Below, in pieces: positions 44,988 through 57,429 of a DNA stretch of 64,000 bases. The notes below the pieces were generated by a model that made no database searches, was not told the DNA's origin, and worked only from the letters and a program-made list of their open reading frames with translations. The translations under genes and the position numbers were made by a program. Source of the DNA: Carposina sasakii (lineage: Eukaryota; Arthropoda; Insecta; Lepidoptera; Carposinidae); assembly GCA_014607495.2 (NCBI GenBank), contig CP053157.1:6386001-6450000 (forward strand). The letters are read 5' to 3'. The first letter of the stretch is position 1; every line of letters starts with the position of its first letter.

Positions 44988-47900
44988 AATATTTAGTAGT
45001 CGCTACTGTAAACAACGGATACACTGGACTATGATTTTGTAAACTTATCGCACGATTAGAGCAAAAATGTTACTTCTGAAAATAGCGAGTTTTTTGGAAA
45101 TTCATTTTAAAACAATTTTCAAGTCGATTTAAGTCTTAATATAATTTGAAAGAGTTTAACTTGATTCTTATGATCTAAAATCTCCTTTTTGATGCAGACA
45201 TTCATTTGTGGGTCTTTTCCCCTTTAATAATAAAAACATGTAGGTATGTCCATTGCCATCGAGTTCACAAATTTCATTGTAATATAAATATCACATTATA
45301 GATGTGTCTGAGGGCTTATGATGACCCCTCAAAATATGTTTAACATTGAGCAAAAGAGATGTCGAACTATACTGCTAATAGCGGCATCTCGCTTCCATAA
45401 TAGTACCTAAACGCCCTCAATTTATAAGATCATTTCACTGATGGATTGAATTACCGTGCACATGTGATACATAGTCCAGTGTCAATGTGAATGTAGTCAT
45501 TTAATACTATATTTATGTGTACCCTCTTATGAATAAACTTGAGCTCTTTGCTGTGGAAAGTAAACTAAAGAAATGGAAAATGATTGCGGGGAAAGCATTA
45601 TGAAATTAAATGTTTATATGGGTCTTTTTACTTTAAACATCTTAATAATAGAGCCCTTGGGTCATATTTAGGTACATCACAACAAAGAGGGTTAGATAAG
45701 TATTAGATAGATCCGTTAAATATTATTAAAATAGTGGTAAAGAAGTTAATTCCTAAAACGCAACAACAATGTATTCCTAGAATTTTAATATAGTAAAAAA
45801 AAAATAGGATTGATACAAATTGAACATTTGGTATGTTGCTGGTAATGTATGAATGTATCTTTTTGAAAGCAAATACTTATTTGGCTGTCCCTGTCCAAAG
45901 GTGCGTATCCATCGAAATTGGCAAAGTTGAAAACTTCAGTGTGTTGAAAACTAAAAAAAGACTGGCCTATCCTTTACAGACACTTTTATCAGCAACACGT
46001 GTTGATATGACACCACAAAAGTTGGCAACTTTTGGTCGGTGGTAACTTGTCTCGAGACTCTGTTACGGCTCCACTTTATGACCACGTCTAATGCTCGTAT
46101 TCTTAGTGGTAACTTTCTCTTACGGGCTCTCCGGTGAGACACTTTGTTTTCTTTGGAATTTTCAATGATTGATATGGTTTGACCAAATAGATTGAATGGT
46201 AACAACTATACAAATGTATGGTTAATCTATGTTCAATACATTTTGCTTTAACCAATTATTATGAATTAGGTTTTAAAATATTTATTGTGCATATTCAAAC
46301 ATGTATACCTGAAGCTTAGATTTTTCTGTTTATATCGATCGCTTCTCCCATTTCTATTGAGTATACCTTTCGGGATTTATATTTTGATAAAGAAAATTAT
46401 TATTATTTACTAATTTGCTAAGTATTTTTTATGACCTGTATTTCTGGCAAAGTGTGGCTTTAAAATTTTTATTAATCAGACTTGTTTGTACTTTGTAATA
46501 CTGATGTAAATATTGATCTCTCTGTTTATAATAATTCTAAGAACATTAAGTGTGTATTATTAGATCTGGCTGAGATATCTGTGTAGATAGAATGACATTT
46601 AAAAGCAAACATTGTTATCGTTCAGACATGACGCACTCCGCAATTTAGGCACAAATGAACTTGTAGAAGTCCAATGACTACGCTCTCCAATCCTTTGCTT
46701 TTGTGTATGATTCAAAGCGTATGGTGCCGTATCGTAATCAAGCAAGAACATTTTCGATTATGTTCGCAGATGTAGTCACATACGAGATGAGGCATAGTTT
46801 GAGATGTTCATAATTGGATTGGTTCATCTATCTTGATCACAGATATCAAGCCAAGCTCTAAATGTTTTCTTAATGATTTTATAAATCCATATTACTTTGT
46901 GTCGTATTATTTTATTCATATTATATAATTATTTCATATTTTTTCTGTTACTTTACAATTTAGGGCAATGACATTATGAGCGGCCAAAAGTAAAATGTAC
47001 ATTGAGAACAATTTATCAACAATTTTTTTTTCTGACACCTGTCAAACTTACAAATTGCTACATTTCGAAAAAGGCTGATGAATGTAAGTGACAGCTGCCA
47101 GCCGGCGCGTCTTTGAAAGTAAATAAGTGGCACTTGAAAAACAGTGTACATTAAGTGTATTTTAAAATATTTATTGTGTTTTGGTGCAGACTAGGCGTTA
47201 AGATATAAATCAGCGTAATACCTAAAAGATTTTTGTCTGGGGGGGTTAAATTAGTGGGTACTTAATTTTTAAATAATCGCGCCTAGTTTTTATCGATAGC
47301 CTAAAATTCGTGTATCTCATTGGTGTATCCTATGTAGGTATATGTTATGTTATAAATTAAAATGTTTATTTACAAAATTAAAATGCCACCTATATAATTC
47401 TTGTCTCTTGCAACTGTTAAAATATAATGATACATACTTACTTACTTGCCCTCGTATTCAAAAACATCTAGGAAGTAAGAAAATTTTAGTTATGCCTTTA
47501 TTTTATAATCGAGCAATTACAAGCGCTCAACGGAACGCCTGGTTATTTCCTTGGTCAAAAAGTGTATTTATTTGGCATTGTTCAGTTTCTTAGTGAATTC
47601 GAGGGTTGAAAATAGACTGCATACAATTTGCTTTATTTAGTTGTTAATTTTGTTAATGAGTGTGAAAGTAATTGCCCAAGATAATATATTGAAAAGATTA
47701 TTATCAGTCAAGCTTGTGATATTTATTAGAATTAAATTACATAGATATAGGTATATTATCATTTAATTTTTATTGTAATTTGTACTCCTCAGAAGCATAA
47801 CTTTGAACAAACTTGAAGGTAAATGTAAAGTTTGTAGGTACACTTAATAAAAATGCTGTAGTTTTTTTATAGTTTAAAAACAGAAAAGCCAAATTTTGTA

Positions 47901-49240
47901 TGCATTTATTAATAAGCTGTTGAGCATTTTTTCTGAGTTCAATTTGTGACAATTTAAATTATATTATGCTTCTGGAGTGTAGAAGAAAAATATGTAAATT
48001 TAGTTACAATAAAATATTATTAATAAATTTTGTATAATATTGGGAATTTCTTAATTTGTTTAAGAAATTCTTAACAAAATCCTCAAATAAACATTATTAT
48101 CCCAGGAATCATACTTTCTGAGATTCAGACAATGCGACTTTATGCAGGCGTCTGGATTGAGAGCCCAAGTTATTTAACTATAACAGTTTTGTTTCAAGTT
48201 AAGAAAGAAAGAATCTTTGCTTTAGGTTTTACAAATTTTTAATTAATTCCCCTGTCAGTTTCATTTCGTTTCGCAATTATTTGAAAAAAGGCTCTCAATC
48301 TCTTCAGACTGGGGGTCCGTGTCATTTTGCTGACTTGCCCCCTGGTAGTTAGAATAGAATAAGTTTTTATATGGGGATTACACACAGACATATACAATTG
48401 AGACACACAGACATATCAACGAAAATACGGCAACAATGAAGCATACCTAAAAAAACACTGCGGGTACGCGTAGCAATCAGATCTGACTAGTCGCCCGAAC
48501 AAGTAATTTAAAAAAAATGTTAATTAAATAATATAAAAACGTAAACGGTGGCCATAAAAACAATATAGTGCAACATAAAACATTCTAGAAGAACCGTGCA
48601 CCCTGTTCAGGAACCTGCTAGTTACGCCCCTGTCAACAATAGGTATAGAGTGTTTTTGCCTACATTAGATAATGTATCATCTCTATCCGAGAGTTATACC
48701 TAACTACGCTGTTCCATATCAATGTGCGTGGGTATTAATTCCTAAAACACGTGGTCATATGTTTGTTCTGCGAAACTTGTGACGAGTCAGGCGCTCTTAG
48801 TACCTACCCTGGAGCAGATACAATTCTAACAACGTTTGTTCACAGGTTACTAGTTGATGCCCGCAGCTTTGTGTAAATTATAGCCAATGTTAAGCTACGC
48901 AATATAACTTGCTGAATTCTGTTGCGAGTGGCAGGTGAAGAGTATCCGTTTCATAGTTACCTACTTACTGGTGCATGATTTCGGAACTAACAGTTTTTGT
49001 ATGCAGATACATTCATGCACGGAACAAGTAAGGCTTTCAAAGATATTTTGTGAAACCAACTATTTATTTGGAGTAACCATAGAATGAAGAGTCCTTATTC
49101 TACTATGGGTGAAACACACTCCATTATAGGTAGGTACTTCATGGAAAATCACTGAAAATAACTGATCACCACCCCCATCTGATATGGGTGGGCGAGCTCT
49201 TAGTAAGTAATAAGACTAATAAGAAATACTAATTAATATT
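44988..49240. other. 3' UTR of the PKD-like gene and gene-poor AT-rich DNA
   Basis: An AATAAA at about 45531 is a plausible poly(A) signal for the upstream gene. Beyond that I find no coding exon, RNA gene or well-defined repeat up to 49240. The short open frames present lack recognisable similarity. Confidence 0.45.
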
Positions 49241-49244
49241 AATA

Positions 49245-49340
49245 TCTATTTTTATAACATATTAATAAGAAAATGAAATATTTTTTCACCCGAGTGAGTT
49301 TGAACTCACGACCACTCGCATTCCGTGCATCGCTCTATCT
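49245..49340 (-). mobile_element. tRNA-derived SINE, diverged partial copy
   Basis: TTTTTTCACCCGAGTGAGTT, TGAACTCACGACCACTCGCA and TTCCGTGCATCGCTCT follow the same order as the SINE at 20225-20355, with an AT-rich tail containing ATTAATAAGAAAATG. Box B is altered, and the box A end is missing. Confidence 0.68.
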
Positions 49341-50925
49341 ATTTTTATTTAAAATGAACTCGCCTGATATTGCTCGTTTTAAAATACAAACGTGGGATGT
49401 TATAGGTTTGCTGACTTGTGATGTTAATTATCTTCTTTTAATGAAATTTCCTACTTATCAACGTAATTATTAACCAAACGATATTCTAATTTGACTGTGT
49501 TAGGTAGGTATGTAATTACATCATAAGTACCTTAAACGAGAAAGTACCTAAGGTAAGAGAGTAATAAGCAAGGGGGTACCATAACCTATAGAGCGACAGT
49601 AACTCGCTCGAATCGCTTCGATCTATTGTGCCTAGCTTAGGTAAGAAAAATTTTCTTGTTTTTCTCATTGAAATATACTCTATAATAAAATAAAATGTAT
49701 AAAAAATAAAAATATAAATATATCAATGGTTTTTCTACTGATCGACGGCCATAGCGTTGCTGTTGCCTTACGGATCATATTGTAAAGCGCGCTCTACCTA
49801 TATAGATTGCTAATAATATCTATAGGGGTAACGACATTAGGTAACCAAAGTAGGTATAATATAAAACAGAAAACCTCAAAAGTCGGACAGCTTATTAAAC
49901 TGCTGAAATGGTTCTCGTGTAATACTAGTACCGAAAGTTGATCTCCAAGTCTATGATTGTCTATCTCCCTCCCACTATAACGGTGTTGCTAGAGGCAGAG
50001 TAAGATGCGAGATGTTTTCAGTGCTCATTTACGCTGTCCGAATTTGTTTCATGATTAAGGCGACTTAACAAAACACCACTTAAAACGCCGGGACCGCGCT
50101 TAGCGCGTTAAAATTTTAATGGAATGCGAAAAACGAATATTCTTAATGTCAGAGATGGCTTACTTTAAGTTTAAATTAGTAGACCGTGTCTAATGTAAAA
50201 AGTCTGCTTGAGTTTTTAAGTTTTACTGTATTCTTTTGTTGTATGTACCTACTTACTAAGGTAACAGACATAAATACATATAACGGATTTCGAGTGTATA
50301 GTAGGTACACTTGCGCATTTGTAACACCTAATAATACCTACTTACTAAATAGGTAGATTACGTAAAGTAGTTAATTACGTACACGTAGGTACACTGTAGT
50401 GCCACTACTCACTTACGGCCAATTTGAATACGAGATTCGGAATATATCGGATTTTTCTATTCCTAATTTGAAATTTTGTATGAAAACAATTGAAGATTAA
50501 ATCTGAGATATGCAAAAAATCTCACAAGATCAGTTATATAAATTTTGTAAGTACTTGTACTTACTACATACAGGGTGTAACAGAAGGGGTAGGTATGTCA
50601 ATCGAAAAGAAAATAGACCACTAAAGAGATCCTGTCTCCAACAATTGAGATGATTTTCTTTTCTAGATAGCAGGGACATATTCGCAAACTACACAGGAAT
50701 GTTTATACAATAATGATTACATACTTAATTTAGATTTGAATTGTATCAGGCGTCACTATTCGGAAGTTCAAATCTCTATTGAGGGATCGCCCACCACCGG
50801 GCCCTATACCCTCCACTGACCCTCGGATCTGCCTACTCATGATCACGAACACAAGACACTACAGTCGCAACGAGAAGCCAGATCCAAGCACCTAGCAGCA
50901 ACCATAAATACATAGCTGCTAATCC

Positions 50926-50994
50926 GAAAACCAATTAAAATTTTAATCGACATATGTTTCGCCAACACCCGTGGCATCATCAGGATTAGTTTTC
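50926..50994 (-). ncRNA. Hammerhead-ribozyme-like motif, left arm
   Basis: On the minus strand, in order: GAAAAC and TAATC (stem I, 5' side), the core CTGATGA (plus 50977-50983), stem II GCCA-CGGGTGT-TGGC (within 50961-50976), GAAA (50957-50960), ACATATGT as a two-pair stem III with an ATAT loop, the cleavage triplet GTC, then GATTA and GTTTTC closing stem I around a 12-base internal loop. Conserved core bases of a type I hammerhead are present. One extra U lies between CTGATGA and stem II, so self-cleavage is plausible but unproven. Such motifs occur in Penelope-like retroelements. Confidence 0.78.
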
Positions 50995-51083
50995 CATGTT
51001 AGTTCTATCTACCGAACCAACTAACTAACAAGTTGTAACTAATAAGTTGTTAGTTAGTTGGTTCGGTAGATAGAACTAACATG

Positions 51084-51151
51084 GAAAACTAATCCTATGA
51101 TGCCACGGGTGTTGGCGAAACATATGTCGATTAAAATTTTAATTGGTTTTC
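51084..51151 (+). ncRNA. Hammerhead-ribozyme-like motif, right arm, core broken
   Basis: It is the same structure as the left-arm motif, on the plus strand: stem I GAAAAC and TAATC, stem II in TGCCACGGGTGTTGGC (51101-51116), GAAA, CATATG, TC, GATTA and GTTTTC. The core reads CTATGA instead of CTGATGA. Loss of the invariant G should abolish catalysis. Confidence 0.75.
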
Positions 51152-51668
51152 GGATTAGCAGCTATGTATTTATGGTTGCATGCTAGGTGCTTATCTGGCT
51201 TCTCGTTGCGACTGTAGTGTCTTGTGTTCGTATCATGAGTAGGCAGATCCGAGGGTCAGTGGAGGGTATATGGGCAATCCCTCAATAGATATTATTTAGA
51301 TTCTCAATTTGGACAGCTTCATTTGGCACTAAAACCTAACAAACACAACTGCGTGTTGAAACGTAGGTACCTATGTAATCTAATAGGTAAGGTACCTACT
51401 CGCAGTTAGTCTGTATGTAGGTTATGTTTAGACCAATAGGCAAGAATAACTTCCTCTATTATGCTTATAAAGCATATTGCATTTACACTTCAAGAAATTC
51501 TGTCCACTGTAAAAAAAATGCGTTGCTATTGATGTTGGAGGAGAGTGACTCAGCAAGAATATAGAATTTAATTAACAATAAAGTCATTAAGCTAGTACCT
51601 ACTTAATAAGTAAAGTATACATGTATAAAACTTAAGTATCCAATAACAAATAGCTTGATGATTAAACA

Positions 51669-51674
51669 TTTATT
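51669..51674 (-). terminator. Probable poly(A) signal of cathepsin B
   Basis: AATAAA on the minus strand lies about 125 bases past the cathepsin B stop codon. Confidence 0.6.
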
Positions 51675-51797
51675 ATTTTTTACAGAATCGTTGTAATTCA
51701 CAAAAATATAATAACAATATCTACATGCTTAGATAATTATGTACATATCAGTCTATTTAACTAGCTCAACCTTTAAACTTGATAAGAATTAATCTAT

Positions 51798-52799
51798 TTA
51801 CGAGAGCAACGGTTCTCCGGCAACTATAGAACTTTCGATGCCACAGTGATCTTCTCCGCGAAGAATCTTGAAGAATCCATTCGCGCCCCAATCAGAGTTC
51901 CAGGAATTGGCAATGAGCCAGTATTTTACCCCATTCTCCTCTCCCCAACCGACGATTTTGATAGCGTGACCGCCCAGAGCGTCTCCTTCAGTGTGCTTGT
52001 AAACACCAGACTTGTAGGCTAGTAAGTCGGCGTATACCGTGAATGCGCCTTCCACTGGTCCATTGTTGTAAAGCTCAGCCTTGATCTGCTCCTCGCCACC
52101 CCGCACCGAGTAAACATGTTTGCCATAACGCTTATCTTTCTTGTATGCTACTGGGTAGTTAGCTTCACAGGATCTGGCGCATTTGGGAGTCTTTCCTCCT
52201 CCGCTGCAAGGCATTCTGTTACCTGGTACATGATGCTCACAGGGCTCGATCTCGTACGGCCGGCAGCCTTGGCTTGAGTTGTAGTTTCCGCCGGATACGA
52301 TGCCGAAATGCTTCCAGTATTCCCAGGCCAGTGTCGGCATGCCGCCGTTGCAGCCGAGACCGCAGATCGGGCAGCAACTCAGGAGATCCTCGGCGGAGAA
52401 GTGGACATGCTGTGTTCCATTAGAATAGATGCACCAACGGTCTGTCATAGCCTCAACAGCTCCAAACGCCCAGCAACTGCCGCACGATCCTTGGTCTCTT
52501 ATCTCGTTTAAAGTGGGACATTCGGGCCACTTGTCTCTGGGGTCAAAGTTCACCGGCAGCGGAGTGTCTCCCAAATCATGTGTTTTTGTCGGCAATTTCT
52601 CTAGATGGGTATCATCGAGTACTCCCATGAGTTTCTTGATGTGCAAAAATGGGGTATTTACGGGAAAGTTGCGTCCAGCCTTCCATAGCGTTTGTTTGGC
52701 GTTGATTTTGTTGATGAACTCCTCAGACAGGAAATGTAGATTAGTGGCTCCGGCGATGGCGAATAGGAGCGCGAAGATGGATAAAACTGTCGAAGTCAT
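51798..52799 (-). CDS. Cathepsin B-like cysteine protease (intronless)
   Basis: A 333-residue preproenzyme in one exon. A signal peptide (about 1-18) is followed by the C1 propeptide (about 23-63) and a mature domain starting near [11 protein letters not shown] (81-91). The active site is Gln103 and Cys109 in [12 protein letters not shown], His278 in [11 protein letters not shown], and Asn298 in NSWNSDWG. The occluding loop with the His-His pair (CEHHVPG, His189/His190) identifies cathepsin B, which trims dipeptides from C-termini in lysosomes. Length is normal for the family. No frame damage or missing catalytic residue is seen. The coding region is more GC-rich than its surroundings. The lack of introns contrasts with STRAP, PGAP1 and the PKD-like gene here; any intron must lie in the 5' UTR. 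Confidence 0.97.
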   Translation of the reverse strand: MTSTVLSIFALLFAIAGATNLHFLSEEFINKINAKQTLWKAGRNFPVNTPFLHIKKLMGVLDDTHLEKLPTKTHDLGDTPLPVNFDPRDKWPECPTLNEIRDQGSCGSCWAFGAVEAMTDRWCIYSNGTQHVHFSAEDLLSCCPICGLGCNGGMPTLAWEYWKHFGIVSGGNYNSSQGCRPYEIEPCEHHVPGNRMPCSGGGKTPKCARSCEANYPVAYKKDKRYGKHVYSVRGGEEQIKAELYNNGPVEGAFTVYADLLAYKSGVYKHTEGDALGGHAIKIVGWGEENGVKYWLIANSWNSDWGANGFFKILRGEDHCGIESSIVAGEPLLS

Positions 52800-53020
52800 G
52801 TTGACTTCGTTTACTACGCAGATGATTAGCGGTGCGAGTGGCGTGACGCGTGGTGGTCGACTGAGGCGAGTTGGTCAGTCAGTGCTGCTCGGACGCCGAC
52901 GCCGTGTAATTGCTTCCAACAATACGCGTCTGCTCCGTATATCGGAGATTGGACGGGGCCGAGGTCGGTGCATGTGTGTAGACTGTTCAGACGCTTAACA
53001 CTCACAACTAACAATTTTCC
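52800..53020 (-). promoter_or_regulatory. GC-rich 5' flank of cathepsin B
   Basis: The ~200 bases before the start codon are clearly GC-richer than the surrounding DNA and likely contain the 5' UTR and proximal promoter. The open frames here in several phases are by-products of base composition. No TATA box is obvious. 53020-53850 is AT-rich with nothing recognised except a TACAGGGTGTAACAGAAGGG end at 53692, also seen at 50571. Confidence 0.45.
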
Positions 53021-53854
53021 CTGTTATTGTGGTTATTGATAAATAATGCTTTATTTGTTGTATGAAAGTTATCTGTAGGTACATTTACATACAATAAGAC
53101 GCTATTTGTTTTTAACATACCTATGTTAACACTAATATGTTATATAACGTACTTTACTCATATTATCTAGGTGCCTAATTAAATGAATGTTAGAGATTAG
53201 CCCGCCTTTTCATTATTAATGTTATAAGGGTACAATAAACAATACCTACCTATGTACTCCACACATTAAGTGCTATTTTTAGGCGATCTTACGTTAGAAT
53301 AATATAATATTTAGGTATTTATCTATTCCCCAGGTTCTATAAAGTCCTCGTGTTTGCCGAGTAAACATTATTTATTTGTTCCTCTATTCGAAATAATGGA
53401 AGTGAGCAAAATCAATATTTCGATTCGGATAATTTAATTTTGATCGCCTGGATCAACTCCCTTTGGATTTGTTTGGAATTATGATTGTATAATGGGATTA
53501 CACGATATTGATAGATTTCATTTACTAACAGCTTTTTAAGGACTTCTTATTCGGGAATTGGGTTATTAGATTAAGTAGGGTTTGGTCTACTTTCATTAAT
53601 AAGTAGGAAGCTATACATGTCTACTTAATTATACTGCCTTATATCATGCTTGTTGTACCTGCTTGGTAGATTTAAATAATAATAATCTATACAGGGTGTA
53701 ACAGAAGGGGTATTTTAATCGAAAAGCGATGTAGGTATAGAGAAACATTATGTGATTTAGAGTCTGAACTTTTGGGAATGGGTTGCTTAACATTATAAAC
53801 CCCAAAAGTACAGACTATTTTCATAGCACCTCGCTTTTTGTTAGAATCTTACAA

Positions 53855-53935
53855 CTGGCCTCGCTCTGCTAAACGTGGTTATAGGATCTTCTTCATGATC
53901 CTGGGGTACAGGCTACCCCATTTTTTTAACATAAC
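53855..53935 (+). mobile_element. R3 dispersed repeat, short copy
   Basis: It carries CTCTGCTAAACGTGGTTATA, then GATCTTCTTCATGATCCTGG, the 3' half of the R3 order. Confidence 0.55.
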
Positions 53936-53944
53936 CGTGGTTTA

Positions 53945-54335
53945 TGTATGTCATCATCTTCCTGCCCTGTTCCCATTTATTTGGGGTCGGCGCAATATGT
54001 ACTTTTCTTCCATTCATCCCTATTATCCGTCATCTCATTACTCACTCTCAGTACGCGCATATCCTCTCTCACACAGTCTATTTCCCCATCCCCTTGTAAG
54101 ACAGAGCCCAGGTACTTAAAGTTTGAACAGACTGGCAATGCCACACCATCAAGGGATATTGACATAGAGCTGGAGAGACCGCCGAAATCACAATACATTT
54201 GTTCGGTTTTGGATCTGCTGATTTTCAGGCCAACATTCTCCAGCTTTTGCTGCCATTTCACCAGTCTGTTCTGTACCTACCTCAGGCCCGTCCTCACCAA
54301 CAAGGACAATGTCATCAAAAGCATGCACCAAGATA
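53945..54335 (-). mobile_element. RTE-type LINE fragment with internal deletion
   Basis: The minus strand reads FDDIVLVGEDG (a FxDD-type RT active-site box), then WQQKLENVGLKISRSKTEQM and CSNFKYLGSVLQGDGEI. It then jumps to DCVREDMRVLRVSNEMTDNR, the ORF2 end also seen at 44400-44761. A segment between palm and C-terminus is deleted, and frames change. It is clearly inactive. Confidence 0.82.
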
Positions 54336-54399
54336 CCGTGGTTTATGTATGTAAATCTAAAATATGCACTTTGTGATGTCTTTGACGTTAGATTCCACA

Positions 54400-54612
54400 G
54401 TCGAAATTCACACGCATTTCCTATCTCAAATCATGACTACAGAAAGACAAAATGACGAAATTATCCGGGATAAAAATATTTCCTGGAATAAATTGTAGCC
54501 TAGGTATGTGTTATTCTGATATGTAACCTATATTTTTGTAAAGTTTCAAAATCCATTCAGAAACATTCTTACATCCTCACAAACTTTCGCGTTTATAATA
54601 TTAATAGGATAG
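54400..54612 (+). mobile_element. R5 dispersed repeat
   Basis: It carries AAATGACGAAATTATCCGGG, then ATTTCCTGGAATAAATTGTA, and ends TTTATAATATTAATAGGAT, in the R5 order. Confidence 0.65.
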
Positions 54613-54884
54613 TAGGAAGGATGTAGTTAATTACAACCCTATTACGGGTGACGAGTCTAATGTAATGATGAGTTTACGAAACTTCAATACAGAGATTAAT
54701 TTGGGTAGGGAAATTATATTAGGAACAGTTAGATTCGATTATAATAAGTTAACAACTCTACCTATGACTTCCTTTGCATGAGTTCGGCTTTTCGATACTT
54801 TATAGAAGTCGGATACATTTTGTTAATATGGTCGATTGCTATCAGTTTTTCATAGGCTATAGGTACCTTTATCATATTATGCAT

Positions 54885-55745
54885 GTGGCAACCATGTCCG
54901 TTCAAGTCCAAACCCACCAAACAAGACCGATCCAATTACTCCGGGGTGTGAGACAGGGTGACGTAATATCCCCGAAACTCTTCACCAACGCGATGGAGGA
55001 CGTCTTCAAGACGGGGATGGACTAGGCATCAACGTCAATGGTGAATGTCTCACGCATCTCCGCTTTGTAGACGATATAGTTTTGATGGCTGAATCGCTGC
55101 AGGACCTACAAAAAATGCTGTCTAGTCTCAATGCTGCTTCGAGGCGTGTGGGACTCGGGATGACCCTGGACAAGACCAAGGTAATGTTCAATCGACACAT
55201 CATCCCTGAGCCGATATCCGTCGAAGATGTAGCCCTAGAAGTTGTTCAGAAGTTTATATACCTTGGGCAAATATTGCAGTTGGGTAAAGACAACTTCGAG
55301 GGAGAAATCACCAGAAGAGTGCAGCTTGGGTGGGCAGCGTTTGGGAAGTTGCGTCATATCTTTAAGTCATCCTTGCCACAATGCCTCAAGACCAAGGTGT
55401 TCGATCAGTGCGTTCTACCAGCCATGACTTACGGAGCCGAGACGTGGAACCTGACGGTGGGACTGGCTCACCGATTACATGTCACTCAGAGAGCTATGGA
55501 AAGGTCAATGCTCGGAATCTCGCGAATGGACAAAGTCCGAAATGAGATTATCCGGCAGAAGACCAAAGTGACAGATATAGTCTCGAAATGTAGCAGACTG
55601 AAGTGGCAGTGGGCCGGCCACATCTGTCGTAGAACCGATGGACGGTGGAGTAAACGGGTTCTCGAATGGAGACCGCGCCCTCCGGCTAGATGGATCGATG
55701 ACTTAAAGAAGACGGCTGGTAGTGACTGGATAGCAAATTTTTTGC
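54885..55745 (+). mobile_element. RTE-type LINE ORF2 fragment (RT palm to C-terminal domain)
   Basis: RPIQLLRGVRQGDVISPKLF and MEDVFKT lie in one frame. A frameshift near 55010 leads to GLGINVNGECLTHLRFVDDI (RT active-site box, FVDD for the usual FADD), then LDKTKVMFNRHI, YLGQILQL, VLPAMTYGAETW, ERSMLGISRMDK and LKWQWAGHICRRTDGRW. The copy lacks the endonuclease and early RT, and is cut off after DWI, before the [13 protein letters not shown] end typical of the family. It is a dead, double-truncated copy. Confidence 0.88.
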
Positions 55746-55756
55746 ATTTCGGTTGA

Positions 55757-57425
55757 CCACTTTCACGTGATATTGCTTTGCCGTTACAGAAAAGCTTTAT
55801 TCTCTTTAGTAAGTATATTTATTATCTAGATCTTTGTCTGTAAAGCAGAATCTGTATCTACTAAGCTTCCTTACTCTCATGTTATTCAAACGAAGGCAAG
55901 TTCTAACTTAAAGTTATAGCAACAAAGTTGATAAGACTGTCTTCCCGCCATTGATTTTGCAAACAGAGCCGCAGACAAAGATTAAGCAGAATTTAAATAG
56001 AGGGTATAAAAATGTTTTGAGAGTTAGAGTACCTGCCAAGCAATGTTTTTAAAATATGTTGCTATAGGATAGGTACTTGTTATTTCTCTTTGACTATCCA
56101 TTATAATCTAATAAGAAACTTGAAAATTTTATGTCAAAACAAGCTTTAGCAAAATAATCTGAACTAGCCCTAAACATAACAAAAATTACGAATTATACCT
56201 ATATTACCTTGAGAAAATAATCATCTGAAGGTCACATCGTCAAGCTTCCATATCCACATACAATATTTGGATTTATAAAATGAAGAGACTTTCAAATGAT
56301 TGTTCAGTCTCTTGACATGTCTGAGCTTTGTCCCGATCCGCAGTAGTTGGAGACAAGGGTGATCATTTACATAAGAAAATTGAAAGTTCTGTAATATGGT
56401 TTATCTTCTATATCCTATAAATTTTGAGATCAGACAACGAGCTTTTGTATTCGGATTCTCATTACTATTGATATGAGATTTGCTAGCTTATAATTAATAT
56501 ACTTTTTTACGTTAGTAAATTCAACATACATATTACTTGTAATTTTCTTGTTTACAGTGCAATAGTTTCCTCAAACTGTGGGTATCGGTCACCCTCTTGT
56601 TATTATTATCTAAAATACATCTAGTGGTGACGGAAGACATTTTGAATTTGCTGACGTCACAACGTGCATTGGGGGGCCATATTCTTTCCCCAAATTCCTT
56701 TGTCCGGGGGAAAATTGCCCAAAGTAGCGCCTTATCGTAGCAAAAAGAAAATTTTGTCTTCGTTACACTTTTCCCTTCATATTTTTGTTTTGTTTAGCAA
56801 CTAATGGCGGAAACCCTTCCATAAAAATAATGGCGAACCCTGAATGGGAAACATTAAATAAAGGAGTAATTTTATTGTTCACTTAGAAATACCTAATGCT
56901 TGGTCGTTTTTCTATCGACGTTTCCTGAAAATGGTTTTTGTGTTTTGTCGAATTTATTTTGTTGGGTTTGACGGGTTTAACTGTAGGTATATGTACCTAT
57001 TCGTCTGTCTGTCTGTTTGTACCAAACCTTTACGTGACAAATGAGACAGTAAGGCAGTATCTTTTATAATAGTCCAAAATGTATAATATTTTGTTATGAG
57101 GATTACTCTAGATGTTTAAATACAACTTACCTCCTTTACATAGGATGCATTGTACAAGGAGTATTAGACTCAAAATATTGTTGAATATTATTTTTATCTC
57201 GGAAAATAAGGATATTCACACAGGGCGATGGAAAATCGCAAGTCAAGACGCGACAATGGCCTGCATTCTAGATGGAGCACTCTATGAATTATTCAGTACC
57301 GGTTCAAACGTTCAGCAAAAAGCTACAGATTAAATTTTACATAAGTTATTGGTACAGTCTGACGGGTTATCACGTGGATAATGCAGATTGACATTATTTT
57401 ATGGTACTACTATTTTATCACATAT
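55757..57425. other. Gene-poor region, nothing recognised
   Basis: AT-rich DNA with no exon or clear repeat. A GC-richer patch at 56620-56720 includes a GGGGGGCCATATTC stretch that I cannot assign. Confidence 0.45.
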
Positions 57426-57429
57426 TTTC

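Larger units (their letters stand above)
50775..51289. repeat. Long near-perfect inverted repeat (~250-bp arms, 15-bp spacer)
   Basis: The left arm 50775-51031 and the right arm 51047-51289 are inverse copies with only a few substitutions and short indels. The spacer is 51032-51046. The outer ends carry TCTATTGAGGGAT and its inverse. The left arm has extra bases around CACCACCGGGCCC. Transcription across it would give one very long hairpin. Each arm contains a hammerhead-ribozyme-like sequence reading outward from the centre (separate entries). Confidence 0.93.

Noticed and set aside
56620..56830. Possible regulatory or coding island
   Set aside because: GC is higher than nearby, but no open frame, splice site or repeat partner in the window supports a call.
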